Assembly: GCA_016203345.1 (NCBI GenBank) | Contig: JACQMZ010000106.1 | Span: 1-19,222 of the forward strand | Reading direction: 5' to 3' | Origin: Candidatus Woesearchaeota archaeon | GTDB taxonomy: Archaea > Nanobdellota > Nanobdellia > Woesearchaeales > ARS49 | Length of the DNA stretch: 19,222 nucleotides | Shown: positions 1 through 7,128 of the stretch, piece by piece | Position numbering within the stretch: the stretch's first letter is position 1 | Layout of the letters: each line of letters starts with the position of its first letter | Program-made: the position numbers and the translations under genes | The notes under the pieces: generated by a model | Told to the model about the DNA's origin: nothing | The model's input: the letters and a program-made list of their open reading frames with translations, nothing else | Database searches by the model: none

Positions 1-38
1 GGCTTGACGAGAAGCGCTGCGTAAGGTTGCTGGGGATT

Positions 39-63
39 ATAAGGGGCCGCTGGAGCCCCTTAT
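39..63. terminator. perfect 9-bp hairpin, possible terminator of an upstream gene
   Basis: ATAAGGGGC (39-47) pairs exactly with GCCCCTTAT (55-63) around a 7-nt loop and is followed by a T-rich stretch to about 88. A reading frame open from the window edge ends at TAA 22-24, so the hairpin could end that transcript. The coding signal before it is only seven codons and cannot be judged. The rest of 1-214 holds the hairpin at 99-143 and the epimerase promoter. Confidence 0.4.
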
Positions 64-98
64 TTCATTATTCACATTTTAGTTTTACAGCGTTTTGT

Positions 99-143
99 GA
101 ATTTTCCTGAATGAGCCGCAAGAGCGGCGAATTCGGAAAATTC
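99..143. repeat. family-1 structured hairpin, copy 1
   Basis: Outer stem 99-106 with 136-143 (GAATTTTC/GAAAATTC); bulged C at 107; TGAATGAG (108-115) opposite CGAATTCG (128-135), pairing with tandem G.A/A.G mismatches at 113-114/129-130; inner stem CCGC/GCGG region 116-119/124-127; AAGA loop 120-123. It lies about 40 bp upstream of the TATA element of the epimerase gene. Copies 2 and 3 at 4238-4281 and 8691-8728 share the architecture with different stem sequences. Confidence 0.7.
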
Positions 144-184
144 GTACCCACAGAATAGCTAAACAGGTACCTTTGTTCATAATG

Positions 185-193
185 TTTATATAT
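185..193 (+). promoter_or_regulatory. TATA-like promoter of the epimerase gene
   Basis: TTTATATAT is centred 26 bp before the ATG at 215. Archaeal transcription normally starts about 25 bp downstream of the TATA box, so a leaderless mRNA is inferred. Confidence 0.7.
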
Positions 194-214
194 GATTCTC
201 GTCAGCGACCGTGA

Positions 215-1216
215 ATGGCTGTTCTCGTCACTGGTGGCGCTGGGTTTATTGGGAGTCACGTGGTAGATGCAGTGCTCGCCCGCGGTGATGAGGTGGTGTG
301 CATTGACAACCTGAATTCGTATTATGATCCTTTGCAGAAGATTCGAAACATTCAGCCTCATCTTGACAACCCGAAGTTCAGTTTTTTTTGCAGGGACGTG
401 TGTGAGCGGCACAAGATGGGTGAATTGTTTGACGCGTTTAAGATCGACAAAGTGGTTCATCTTGCGGCGCGTGCGGGTGTGCGTGCGAGTATTGAGAGCC
501 CTCACGTCTACACTGAAGCGAATGTCGAGGGCACGGTGAATATGCTTGAGTTGGCGAAGACTCATGCGGTGAAGAATTTTGTGTTCGCGAGTTCCAGTTC
601 TGCGTATGGCCCGCGCATTGATCCTGTGTTTTCTGAGGCGACGATTCATGCTGATTGTCCTGCCAGTCCGTATGCGGTGAGCAAGAAGAGTGGGGAGCAT
701 TTTTGTCACATGTACAGCAACCTTGGCAATATTCCCGTGACTGCGTTGAGGTTTTTTTCTGTGTATGGTCCGCGGGGGCGTCCTGACATGATGCCGTACA
801 AGACTGCCGCGTTGATTTCTTTGGGTTACGACGTTCCCATTTATGGTGATGGCTCCACTAAGAGGGATTGGACGTATGTCGAGGATGTGGCTCGCGGCGT
901 GCTTTCTGCGCTTGACAATCCGCGCCCGTATGACATGTTTAATATTGGAAATTCTCATGCCGTAGAATTGAAGCGGCTGATTGACTTGATTGAGAATCAT
1001 CTGGGAAAAAAGGCAAACAGGGTGTTTGTTCCTGTCCAGTCTGGTGAGCCTCAGTTTACGCACGCAGATATTTCGAAGGCGAAAACGCATCTTGGGTGGG
1101 AGCCGAAAACGTCGATTGAGGAGGGCATTGCGAAGTTTATTGAGTGGTTCAAGCTTCAGCGCCGTCCGCCGCAAAAGGCGTTGGAATTGGACTACCAGAC
1201 GTGGCGGTTCAAGTGA
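215..1216 (+). CDS. NAD-dependent sugar-nucleotide epimerase, UDP-glucuronate 4-epimerase-like
   Basis: This is an extended SDR enzyme of 333 aa, the usual length for the family. The Rossmann NAD-binding motif TGGAGFIG is at residues 6-13, the SSSSAYG segment near 127-132 holds the catalytic Ser/Thr, and the active-site Tyr and Lys are Y153 and K157 in SPYAVSKKSGE. The stretch AARAGVRASIESPHVY (residues 85-100) is typical of UDP-glucuronate 4-epimerases and related UDP-sugar epimerases, so C4 epimerisation of a UDP-uronic acid or UDP-hexose is the likely cytosolic reaction; the exact substrate is inferred. The ATG at 215 is fixed by the TATA element 26 bp upstream. The gene is monocistronic, converges with the next gene with only 2 bp between stop codons, and probably supplies a sugar donor for surface glycans. 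Confidence 0.9.
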   Translation: MAVLVTGGAGFIGSHVVDAVLARGDEVVCIDNLNSYYDPLQKIRNIQPHLDNPKFSFFCRDVCERHKMGELFDAFKIDKVVHLAARAGVRASIESPHVYTEANVEGTVNMLELAKTHAVKNFVFASSSSAYGPRIDPVFSEATIHADCPASPYAVSKKSGEHFCHMYSNLGNIPVTALRFFSVYGPRGRPDMMPYKTAALISLGYDVPIYGDGSTKRDWTYVEDVARGVLSALDNPRPYDMFNIGNSHAVELKRLIDLIENHLGKKANRVFVPVQSGEPQFTHADISKAKTHLGWEPKTSIEEGIAKFIEWFKLQRRPPQKALELDYQTWRFK

Positions 1217-1218
1217 AA

Positions 1219-2172
1219 TTATTGTGTCAGTGACGTGTCTTGCAGGAATTTCTGCCAGTTGTAGAACTTGATGACTTCTTCGCCTTCCTCGCGAGGGTAA
1301 GGGTACTGATCAAAAACGGCGAGTAAGAGGTGTTCTGCGTCTCCTGGCGTAATCATGATCCAATCGCGCAGGGACACCTGGTGCAAAGGCGTATGCGCAT
1401 CTACCAAGGCACGTTCTCCTGGATGTGTAACACGCCCGAAATGCAGGTCTGTGTCCAAATAGAAGGGGAAGTATGTTTCGGTGTCACCGATGAGCGGGAT
1501 TGTGCGCAAGGGGTCGGTGAGAGGCAGGGTTGGAAGTGCGAGGAATTCACGTAGGTTATGCAGTGTGTGAGAATCTAAGTTGAATGTATCTTCAAGGTCT
1601 GATGCTTCAGGTTCAACAACTACATCATGACCTTCCTCTTCTTCTGGGATGACTGGCATCGGTGAGTATTCGTCCCAGTGCTTGTCAACATAGTCTTCAA
1701 TGCTGACGTCAGGGTGTGTGCAGTGAAAGTGTTGAAGTGCAAGGAGAAGAAATTCTGGCCAGTATTCTGCATGCACGTCCATTGTTTGCCCGTCGTCCTG
1801 GACGTAAGTTTTATTCTGGGCAAGCGAGGTAATCTGATTAATGATGACGACTGTTCCTTCGAGGCTGGACACGTAAGTTTTTCGTCCCCTGCACCGCCAG
1901 GAGTACACGCCTTCCTGAGGATATTCTCCGGCGAAAAACGCTCCAAGTGCGAGGTAAAATGCTTGCGGGTTGGGGAACTGTTTCATATCTTGCGGCGTGA
2001 GTTTCAGCGTTTGGTAGATGCAGCGGCCAAGTGCCCGAAGTTCGCGTGGCAGGTATGCTTTGTCAGGGTCGTATGCTACCTTCTTGTCAGAATAGATTTC
2101 ATTGATGACGCGCTGCCCAATGCCTGACTGGATCAACAACTCACACGTGCGGTCCGTACATTCAATGTGCAT
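1219..2172 (-). CDS. uncharacterised soluble protein with acidic linker
   Basis: I do not recognise this 317-aa protein. It has no clear signal peptide or membrane segment. It appears to have two globular parts, about residues 1-172 and 197-317, joined by a proline- and acid-rich linker near 171-196 that includes the run EEEEGHDVVVEPEASDLED. The N-terminal part has cysteines at 5, 10, 51, 94 and 151, with no obvious metal-binding spacing. The start is supported by ATTTAAAG on the minus strand (2195-2202), centred 27 bp upstream, which implies a leaderless mRNA. It is divergent from the GT9 gene, with 77 bp between start codons, and stops 2 bp from the epimerase stop. Confidence 0.75.
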   Translation of the reverse strand: MHIECTDRTCELLIQSGIGQRVINEIYSDKKVAYDPDKAYLPRELRALGRCIYQTLKLTPQDMKQFPNPQAFYLALGAFFAGEYPQEGVYSWRCRGRKTYVSSLEGTVVIINQITSLAQNKTYVQDDGQTMDVHAEYWPEFLLLALQHFHCTHPDVSIEDYVDKHWDEYSPMPVIPEEEEGHDVVVEPEASDLEDTFNLDSHTLHNLREFLALPTLPLTDPLRTIPLIGDTETYFPFYLDTDLHFGRVTHPGERALVDAHTPLHQVSLRDWIMITPGDAEHLLLAVFDQYPYPREEGEEVIKFYNWQKFLQDTSLTQ

Positions 2173-2194
2173 GAACTGATTGTTAGCGAACAGG

Positions 2195-2202
2195 ATTTAA
2201 AG
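2195..2202 (-). promoter_or_regulatory. TATA-like promoter of the 317-aa orphan gene
   Basis: CTTTAAAT on the minus strand is centred about 27 bp before the ATG at 2172, the spacing seen throughout the window. Confidence 0.6.
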
Positions 2203-2220
2203 ATTGTGTCTTCCACCATG

Positions 2221-2228
2221 TTAATAAA
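2221..2228 (+). promoter_or_regulatory. TATA-like promoter of the GT9 gene
   Basis: TTAATAAA is centred 25 bp before the ATG at 2250. It shares a short divergent intergenic region with the minus-strand promoter at 2195-2202. Confidence 0.6.
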
Positions 2229-2249
2229 CCGAAATATGTAGTCTATAGT

Positions 2250-3380
2250 ATGCGAATTCCGTTGTTTCGTTGGGTTGACAAAGTAGTGGGGTCGGTGTTA
2301 TGTTTCTTACTTGGACTCGCAAGATTGCGGCGTTCACATCCTCAGGTAAAAGACGTTTTGGTCATTAAACTCTGGGCAGTGGGTGAGAGTGTTTTGACCC
2401 TTCCGATGATTGCCGCGCTGAAAGAAAAGTATCCAAACGCGAGTGTTACAGTTCTGTGCAGGAAGCGGAATGCTGCCGTGTATGGTCATCCGCTGGTTAA
2501 CCACGTTCTTTTGTTTGAAGGTACTCACCTGCTTCAGTTGTTTCGAAAATTTCATTCGTTTGATCTTGTATTTGACTGCGAGCCGTACCTGAACGTGTCT
2601 GCCTTGCTTGGCTGGTGGCTGGGAAAATTTATGGTTGGCTTTGATCATGGAGTGCGCCGATTGTTGTACACGAGTCGTGTGCAGTACAACGACAATCAGC
2701 ATGTGGTGCAGACGTATGCTGATATGCTTGCACCGTTGGGTTTGTCTGCGCGCCCGAACCTGCTTGTGCCCCTGTCGTACACCACGAATGACGAACAACG
2801 AATAACATTGCTTCTCAAAGAACAGGGCATTTCTTCGTCAGATGTAGTTATCGGCATGTGCCAGAGTGTTGCCGAGAGCGGCAGGTGGCGAAAGTGGCCT
2901 GCTGAAAGGTACAGTGTGCTTGCTGACCGTTTGATTGAAAAGTTTGGCGTGAGAATTGTGCTGGTGGGCGGCGGAGATACCGTAGAAAATAATGACGTGA
3001 TTCGCGAAGCATGTACGCATAAGGGGTCTGTGCTTAATCTGGGCGGCAAAACCTCTCTCAAGGATTTGTTCGCGCTGATGAAGCATTTCAAACTGTTCAT
3101 TTCAAATGACACCGGTCCCATGCACATTGCTGCTGCGCAGGGCGTGCCGACGATTGGATTGTTCGGCCCAAATCTTCCCACTCGGTTTGCTCCGTTTGGC
3201 AAGGGAAATGTCGCTTTGTATGAGAAACAGTGGTGCAGCCCGTGCATTAACGTGCACAGGGGAAATTTTCCTGAGTGTTTCAATCCTGATAAGGGCGCGT
3301 GCATGAAGCTGATTAGTATTGAGTCAGTGTTTGATGCGTGTGCAAGAATTCTGAAGTTACATCTCAAGGGCAGTTCTTAA
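2250..3380 (+). CDS. glycosyltransferase family 9 (heptosyltransferase-like)
   Basis: This 376-aa GT-B enzyme belongs to the ADP-heptose:LPS heptosyltransferase family. The N-terminal half has the family pattern around residues 35-70 (DVLVIKLWAVGESVLTLP, then ALKEKYPNASVTVL). The C-terminal nucleotide-sugar domain has GRWRKWPAERY, a VLVGGGD strand and the hallmark SNDTGPMHIAAAQGVPTIG followed by LFGP. The hydrophobic stretch at residues 11-25 suggests peripheral membrane contact. The family transfers heptose from ADP-heptose onto glycolipid acceptors. Heptose use here is inferred from the HldE-type kinase and nucleotidyltransferase nearby. The TATA element 25 bp upstream fixes the ATG. Its last 24 bp overlap the 3' end of the convergent gene at 3357. 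Confidence 0.9.
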   Translation: MRIPLFRWVDKVVGSVLCFLLGLARLRRSHPQVKDVLVIKLWAVGESVLTLPMIAALKEKYPNASVTVLCRKRNAAVYGHPLVNHVLLFEGTHLLQLFRKFHSFDLVFDCEPYLNVSALLGWWLGKFMVGFDHGVRRLLYTSRVQYNDNQHVVQTYADMLAPLGLSARPNLLVPLSYTTNDEQRITLLLKEQGISSSDVVIGMCQSVAESGRWRKWPAERYSVLADRLIEKFGVRIVLVGGGDTVENNDVIREACTHKGSVLNLGGKTSLKDLFALMKHFKLFISNDTGPMHIAAAQGVPTIGLFGPNLPTRFAPFGKGNVALYEKQWCSPCINVHRGNFPECFNPDKGACMKLISIESVFDACARILKLHLKGSS

Positions 3381-3767
3381 ACTCGAGTGGAACACAGGGG
3401 GAAAATTCGTGACTTTGCCGTTGGTCAAGTATCCAGAAAGAATGTCAAGACCAGTTATGCTGACCGTTCTTCCGCTGGACACTTCTGAAGCGATTACGCG
3501 TTCGATTTCGCGCACTATTTTTTCCAGCAAAGCTCTGGACACGGAATGTCTGTTGCGACGGGCAGACTCAAATCTGATGACTGCTGAATTTTTTCTGAAG
3601 TATAAGTCGCCAATGTAGTGCGTTGCCTGTCCGGTGAGCCAATATCTCTGCACTACAATATCACGTGTCGCGTCTTCACAAACAACAAGCGCGTAAGTAG
3701 AGTCTGCTTCGTGAACGGCAGTTTCAAGATGTCTTTGCGCCGTCTCCAAAACGCTGTTGAAGTTCAT
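3357..3767 (-). CDS. uncharacterised small protein, second gene of a two-gene operon
   Basis: This is a 136-aa soluble protein I do not recognise. No signal peptide, membrane segment or catalytic motif is evident; the pattern of alternating beta-like and helical segments suggests one compact domain. It follows the gene at 3764-4192 with an ATGA overlap of start and stop codons, so translation is probably coupled and the two products may act together. Its 3' end overlaps the GT9 coding sequence by 24 bp on the opposite strand. Confidence 0.65.
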   Translation of the reverse strand: MNFNSVLETAQRHLETAVHEADSTYALVVCEDATRDIVVQRYWLTGQATHYIGDLYFRKNSAVIRFESARRNRHSVSRALLEKIVREIERVIASEVSSGRTVSITGLDILSGYLTNGKVTNFPPVFHSSLRTALEM

Positions 3768-4192
3768 GCGGCCATCCTGCTCGCAGAGTCAACAATGGCA
3801 GAAATCTTTGCGGTTTTCACACGGTGTGCGATGGGTGCAACTGCACGGATGAATTCCCTCAGAACTTCTACGAACTGCGGAGGCCTTGTTTGAATAATAT
3901 TTCTGAATTCGAACAGTCTCTGCTTCAGTTCTTTGATCACCTGAGACACTTCTTCAAATCCTTTTGGGATGGTGGCTTCTTCCAATAAAGCGATTTGTTT
4001 GCTTGTCATCAAAAGAACAGGGTGGTCGTCCCACGCATATCCTGAAAAACCTTGTTTGTTGACAGCTATTGCGCTAAGTATCGCGTTGACGTGTTTGGCT
4101 GCCTCATCCAGAATTTTTTTCTCATAATGTGGCTTGTCTTCAAGGGACACGGTTCGTTGGCGAACAGCATCACACTCATCTTTGAGGCTCAT
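3764..4192 (-). CDS. uncharacterised helical protein, first gene of the operon
   Basis: This 142-aa protein is predicted by eye to be mostly alpha-helical and charged, with long amphipathic stretches near residues 18-45 and 65-140 and no membrane segment. I do not recognise a family. The start is supported by a minus-strand TATA-like ATTTAAAAG (4216-4224) about 28 bp upstream. The stop overlaps the next gene's start (ATGA), making a two-gene operon. It diverges from the cupin gene, and the structured hairpin at 4238-4281 lies between the two promoters. Confidence 0.65.
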   Translation of the reverse strand: MSLKDECDAVRQRTVSLEDKPHYEKKILDEAAKHVNAILSAIAVNKQGFSGYAWDDHPVLLMTSKQIALLEEATIPKGFEEVSQVIKELKQRLFEFRNIIQTRPPQFVEVLREFIRAVAPIAHRVKTAKISAIVDSASRMAA

Positions 4193-4215
4193 AAATTACT
4201 CGCTAAGTCTCTTCT

Positions 4216-4224
4216 CTTTTAAAT
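4216..4224 (-). promoter_or_regulatory. TATA-like promoter of the two-gene operon
   Basis: ATTTAAAAG on the minus strand is centred 28 bp before the ATG at 4192. Confidence 0.6.
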
Positions 4225-4237
4225 GTCGCTCATTTCC

Positions 4238-4281
4238 CGAAAATCGCTGAGTGAGTCCGAAGGACGAACTCGCGATTTTCG
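4238..4281. repeat. family-1 structured hairpin, copy 2
   Basis: Outer stem CGAAAATCG (4238-4246) pairs perfectly with CGATTTTCG (4273-4281); bulged C at 4247; TGAGTGAG (4248-4255) opposite CGAACTCG (4265-4272) with tandem G.A mismatches at 4253-4254/4266-4267; inner stem TCC/GGA; GAA loop 4259-4261. It lies between two divergent promoters, so it is unlikely to be a terminator for either flanking gene and better fits a regulatory element. Confidence 0.75.
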
Positions 4282-4288
4282 TTCACAA

Positions 4289-4298
4289 ACTATAAAAA
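4289..4298 (+). promoter_or_regulatory. TATA-like promoter of the cupin gene
   Basis: ACTATAAAAA is centred about 27 bp before the ATG at 4322 and begins 8 bp after the structured hairpin. It fixes the start codon at 4322 and not at the upstream in-frame ATG at 4223. Confidence 0.7.
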
Positions 4299-4321
4299 CC
4301 CTTTCCCGACTTCTTTGCACC

Positions 4322-4756
4322 ATGACTCTGCACACTGAACTGAATCAGACGCGCGAAAAGCACGACAAGGAGTGGGGGTATGAGGATTGGCTGGTGAACA
4401 GCGAAGATAAAAATTTGTGCGGCAAGCGCTTGATTCTTCATCGCCAGACGCATTGCAGCATGCACTATCATAAAATCAAGACCGAGCTTTTTTATGTCAA
4501 TAAAGGTCTGGTGTTGATGGAGTTTGACGGCAGGAAGGGTGTGATGAAGCCGGGTGACACGTTGATGATCACGACTGAAAAACGTCACCGTTTTACAGGC
4601 ATTACCGATGCAGAGATTATTGAGTTTTCAACTTTTCACCGCGACAGCGACAGCCACCGCGAGCAGCCTTCAGGCAAGTGGACAGATGAGGAATTCAAAA
4701 AAATGCTTGACGAGCATAAGGGCGAGATTGAGAAGTTTCACGCGTTTGGTGTTTGA
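4322..4756 (+). CDS. cupin-fold protein, sugar-phosphate isomerase-like
   Basis: This is a 144-aa single-domain cupin. Metal ligands are visible in motif 1 as H48, H50 and E55 (HYHKIKTE) and in motif 2 as H89 (PGDTLMITTEKRHRF). The N-terminal KEWGYEDWLV and the STFHRDSDSHR ending resemble the cupin domains of type II mannose-6-phosphate isomerases and related sugar-phosphate isomerases or epimerases. A role in forming the sugar precursor for the glycan genes around it is an inference. The frame is open from 4223, but the TATA element at 4289-4298 lies inside that extension, so transcripts begin at 4322. A family-1 hairpin lies directly upstream of the promoter. Confidence 0.8.
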   Translation: MTLHTELNQTREKHDKEWGYEDWLVNSEDKNLCGKRLILHRQTHCSMHYHKIKTELFYVNKGLVLMEFDGRKGVMKPGDTLMITTEKRHRFTGITDAEIIEFSTFHRDSDSHREQPSGKWTDEEFKKMLDEHKGEIEKFHAFGV

Positions 4757-4795
4757 GCACGCCTAGTTATGAAGTACATAAAGACCACTCATACC

Positions 4796-4804
4796 TTTAT
4801 AATA
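4796..4804 (+). promoter_or_regulatory. TATA-like promoter of the metalloprotease gene
   Basis: TTTATAATA is centred 27 bp before the in-frame ATG at 4827 and 21 bp before the ATG at 4821. The window-wide spacing favours 4827. Confidence 0.6.
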
Positions 4805-4826
4805 CGAATTTCTTTTAGCCATGCTG

Positions 4827-6107
4827 ATGTCGCTGGAGGGAAAAACACACTCTTTGTGGAACAGATTAAAGCACTTGTGCGCGGCTGCTTTGTTGTCATG
4901 TGCACTCTCGTCAAAGGCGGATGCCGTGCCTGGCAGAGAAAGTTTTCCATACATTCTTCACATGAACTCAGGTGAGGATTATTTTGTTTCTCAACATGAC
5001 CATGCATTGATTATTCATGCGCAGGACGGAACAGGCGTTGGGTGGTTTAAGAGACTTAATTTTGTACTGGATGGCGTACAATATTCCCTTAACGAGTCTC
5101 TTGAATCCAGTGTGCGGCCTCAAACAGTGTATCAGGACTCTGTGCCAGTCGGGATGATTTCTTTGAATAGTGAGAGCAGGGCTCCAGAAGACTCAATACC
5201 GCCAAGATTTGTCATGCACCATCAGCAGGACTTGCAGGACAACAATTTCCTCAATCACGTGTTTTTTTTGCTTGAGATGACAACCGAGCCAGGTACGTCT
5301 TTCACTATTTCCTGCAATGGCGCGAGAAGCAAGGTATTCGCGTCATCAGCCACCCTTGCAGTTCCTGTGATGCTGGATGCTGAAGAGAACACGATTGAAA
5401 TATCATCGACAGACCTTTCAGGAAACACCACGTGTGAGTCTCTGAGCATAAGAACAGGGGGCGAGCAATTTGAAGTAAACGGAATTTTATATAACGCGTG
5501 CAGAAGTGCGTCTCAGAACAGGGAGGAAAATCCCGCAATGTACGAAGCGCTGGCGCGAACAATTCATGAAATGAATGCAAGCATCAGAAATCCAAAATAC
5601 CGCGTCACTCGTGTAAACATTCCATACTTGAATTCAATACAATTCCTGTGTCCTCACCACCCACTTCACGTTGATTCCGGAGGGACTCGGGACGGGTGGC
5701 ATTTGGGGCGGGATTTTATTTACATCGGCCATGGAAACTTCACCCAATATCAGGATACAAGACGGCGGCTGCGGGACGTGTATACTCATGAGTTTGGACA
5801 CCACGTCCATGATTTGCTGTCGCCAGGCGACAAACGACAAATGGATCAAATGTATCAGGATATATTGTCGTGCCAACCAGACACACGAAACATTATTTTC
5901 AGGTATTTGTTTTACGACGGAAAATATGAGGAAAGAACTGACGTGGGGCACCCATGGGACAACCCTTCAGAACTGTTCGCGAGTGTTTTTCACATCACAA
6001 CAAATTATGGGGATGAACTTTTAGAGCTGTTGCGAATGCAAAATCCAAAGGTACAGGCGTTAGCGCAAAGAGTTATTGATTTCGTAGTGCAACAACAGGC
6101 TCACTGA
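4827..6107 (+). CDS. secreted zinc metalloprotease with Ig-like domain
   Basis: This protein is 426 aa from the ATG at 4827 (an ATG at 4821 would add two residues). An N-terminal signal peptide is clear: Lys/Arg, the hydrophobic core HLCAAALLSCALSS near residues 16-29, then a small-residue cleavage region KADA. Residues about 145-212 look like an Ig/FN3-type beta-sandwich (NTIEISSTDLSGNTT) with two cysteines that could form a disulfide. The catalytic part carries THEFGHHVHD, with the zincin HExxH at 321-325, and a downstream NPSELFASVF whose Glu (about 382) is a good third zinc ligand. A secreted or surface-attached peptidase is therefore likely. The peptidase family and substrate are unknown. 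Its stop codon abuts that of the convergent kinase gene. Confidence 0.85.
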   Translation: MSLEGKTHSLWNRLKHLCAAALLSCALSSKADAVPGRESFPYILHMNSGEDYFVSQHDHALIIHAQDGTGVGWFKRLNFVLDGVQYSLNESLESSVRPQTVYQDSVPVGMISLNSESRAPEDSIPPRFVMHHQQDLQDNNFLNHVFFLLEMTTEPGTSFTISCNGARSKVFASSATLAVPVMLDAEENTIEISSTDLSGNTTCESLSIRTGGEQFEVNGILYNACRSASQNREENPAMYEALARTIHEMNASIRNPKYRVTRVNIPYLNSIQFLCPHHPLHVDSGGTRDGWHLGRDFIYIGHGNFTQYQDTRRRLRDVYTHEFGHHVHDLLSPGDKRQMDQMYQDILSCQPDTRNIIFRYLFYDGKYEERTDVGHPWDNPSELFASVFHITTNYGDELLELLRMQNPKVQALAQRVIDFVVQQQAH

Positions 6108-7052
6108 CTATAATGAACTGGCCGCGTCTTGAAGCTCTCGCGCACTCACTGTCGCCGTTCCCTGTTTTTGCACGACTACGCTTGCAGCGGCATTTGCTAT
6201 TTGTGCCGCAGTGAACAGTTCTGCTCCCGCAGCGAGGGATAGTGCGAGTGCGGCTGTCACGGTATCTCCTGCGCCTGTGACGTCAAAGACTTGTTTGGCT
6301 TGTGCGGCTATGCGTTCGGCTTTTGTCTTGTTATAAACAAGCATGCCGTCTTTTCCCATGGTAAGAACGATGCTGCTGTTGAACTGTTGCGAGAGATCGA
6401 TGGCGATTTCTTCCGGTGTGTTCTTCGAGGACATTTCTTTTGCTTCTTTGAGGTTTGGCTTGATGGCAGTAAATCCTGTGGCGAGTGTTTTGTTTTTTGG
6501 CTTGATGTCTGCAATGATGGGTTTGGCATGCTGGCGGGACAATTCTCGAATCGCGGCTGCAATGGCTGGCGTGAGGATTCCTTTGGCATAGTCGCTGACA
6601 ACAACTGCGTCAGCAAGTGGTATGATGTCTTGTATTTTCTGGATGATGTGTTTTTCAACGTCTCCAGCAGTTGACGTTGTGCTTTCCCTGTCCATTCTCA
6701 ACAACTGGTGTCCTTGGGAAACATATCTGCATTTGACTGTAGTATGTCTATACTTGTCTGCGATCATGCCATGAGTCTGTACGTTCAGTGCGGTAAGTAA
6801 GTTCAGCATCACGTTTCGATCTTCATCAGCACCAGTGAGTCCAATAACAAAGACTTGTGCTCCAAGGGTGGAAAGGTTTGCGGCAGTGTTTCCTGCGCCG
6901 CCAAGAACGTCTTTGGTGGACGCGAAATTCAGCACAGGCACAGGCGCTTCAGGAGAAATGCGCGTGACGTCTCCATACACGTACCTGTCGATCATGAAGT
7001 CACCGATGACAAGGACGCGTTTGGAAGTAAAGAGTTCAATGAACTTCTGCAT
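6108..7052 (-). CDS. PfkB-family sugar kinase, HldE kinase-domain type (heptose-7-phosphate kinase-like)
   Basis: This 314-aa ribokinase-fold enzyme matches the N-terminal domain of bacterial HldE/RfaE. The HldE signature GDFMIDRYVYGDVTRISPEA begins at residue 17 and runs on to about 42. PfkB motif 1 is GGAGNTAANLSTLGA (51-65) and the anion-hole/catalytic motif DVTGAGDT (257-264) includes catalytic D263. Bacterial HldE phosphorylates D-glycero-D-manno-heptose 7-phosphate at C1. The matching nucleotidyltransferase domain is encoded separately at 8042, so the bifunctional bacterial enzyme is split here. Heptose as substrate is inferred from family similarity. The start is supported by a minus-strand TATA 26 bp upstream. 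It diverges from LarE and ends flush against the metalloprotease stop. Confidence 0.88.
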   Translation of the reverse strand: MQKFIELFTSKRVLVIGDFMIDRYVYGDVTRISPEAPVPVLNFASTKDVLGGAGNTAANLSTLGAQVFVIGLTGADEDRNVMLNLLTALNVQTHGMIADKYRHTTVKCRYVSQGHQLLRMDRESTTSTAGDVEKHIIQKIQDIIPLADAVVVSDYAKGILTPAIAAAIRELSRQHAKPIIADIKPKNKTLATGFTAIKPNLKEAKEMSSKNTPEEIAIDLSQQFNSSIVLTMGKDGMLVYNKTKAERIAAQAKQVFDVTGAGDTVTAALALSLAAGAELFTAAQIANAAASVVVQKQGTATVSARELQDAASSL

Positions 7053-7073
7053 AAGGGTGCGTCATCGTGTGAC

Positions 7074-7083
7074 CAATAAAAAG
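7074..7083 (-). promoter_or_regulatory. TATA-like promoter of the HldE-type kinase gene
   Basis: CTTTTTATTG on the minus strand is centred 26 bp before the ATG at 7052. Confidence 0.6.
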
Positions 7084-7098
7084 GTTGTGCACTCAAGG

Positions 7099-7107
7099 TT
7101 TATTAAT
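7099..7107 (+). promoter_or_regulatory. TATA-like promoter of the LarE gene
   Basis: TTTATTAAT is centred 26 bp before the ATG at 7129. Confidence 0.6.
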
Positions 7108-7128
7108 TCCTCACAGTTTGCCTTTTGA

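Noticed and set aside
1..24. C-terminal end of a gene entering from the left edge
   Set aside because: Only seven codons before TAA are visible, too few to support a call.
68..1174. A 368-aa open frame antisense to the epimerase gene
   Set aside because: It is a basic, Arg/His-rich shadow of the epimerase codons, has no promoter at the right distance, and the sense strand has complete family motifs.
4238..4281. Family-1 hairpins as ordinary terminators
   Set aside because: Copy 2 lies between divergent promoters and no copy is followed by a clear T tract. Copy 3 could still also terminate the gene before it.
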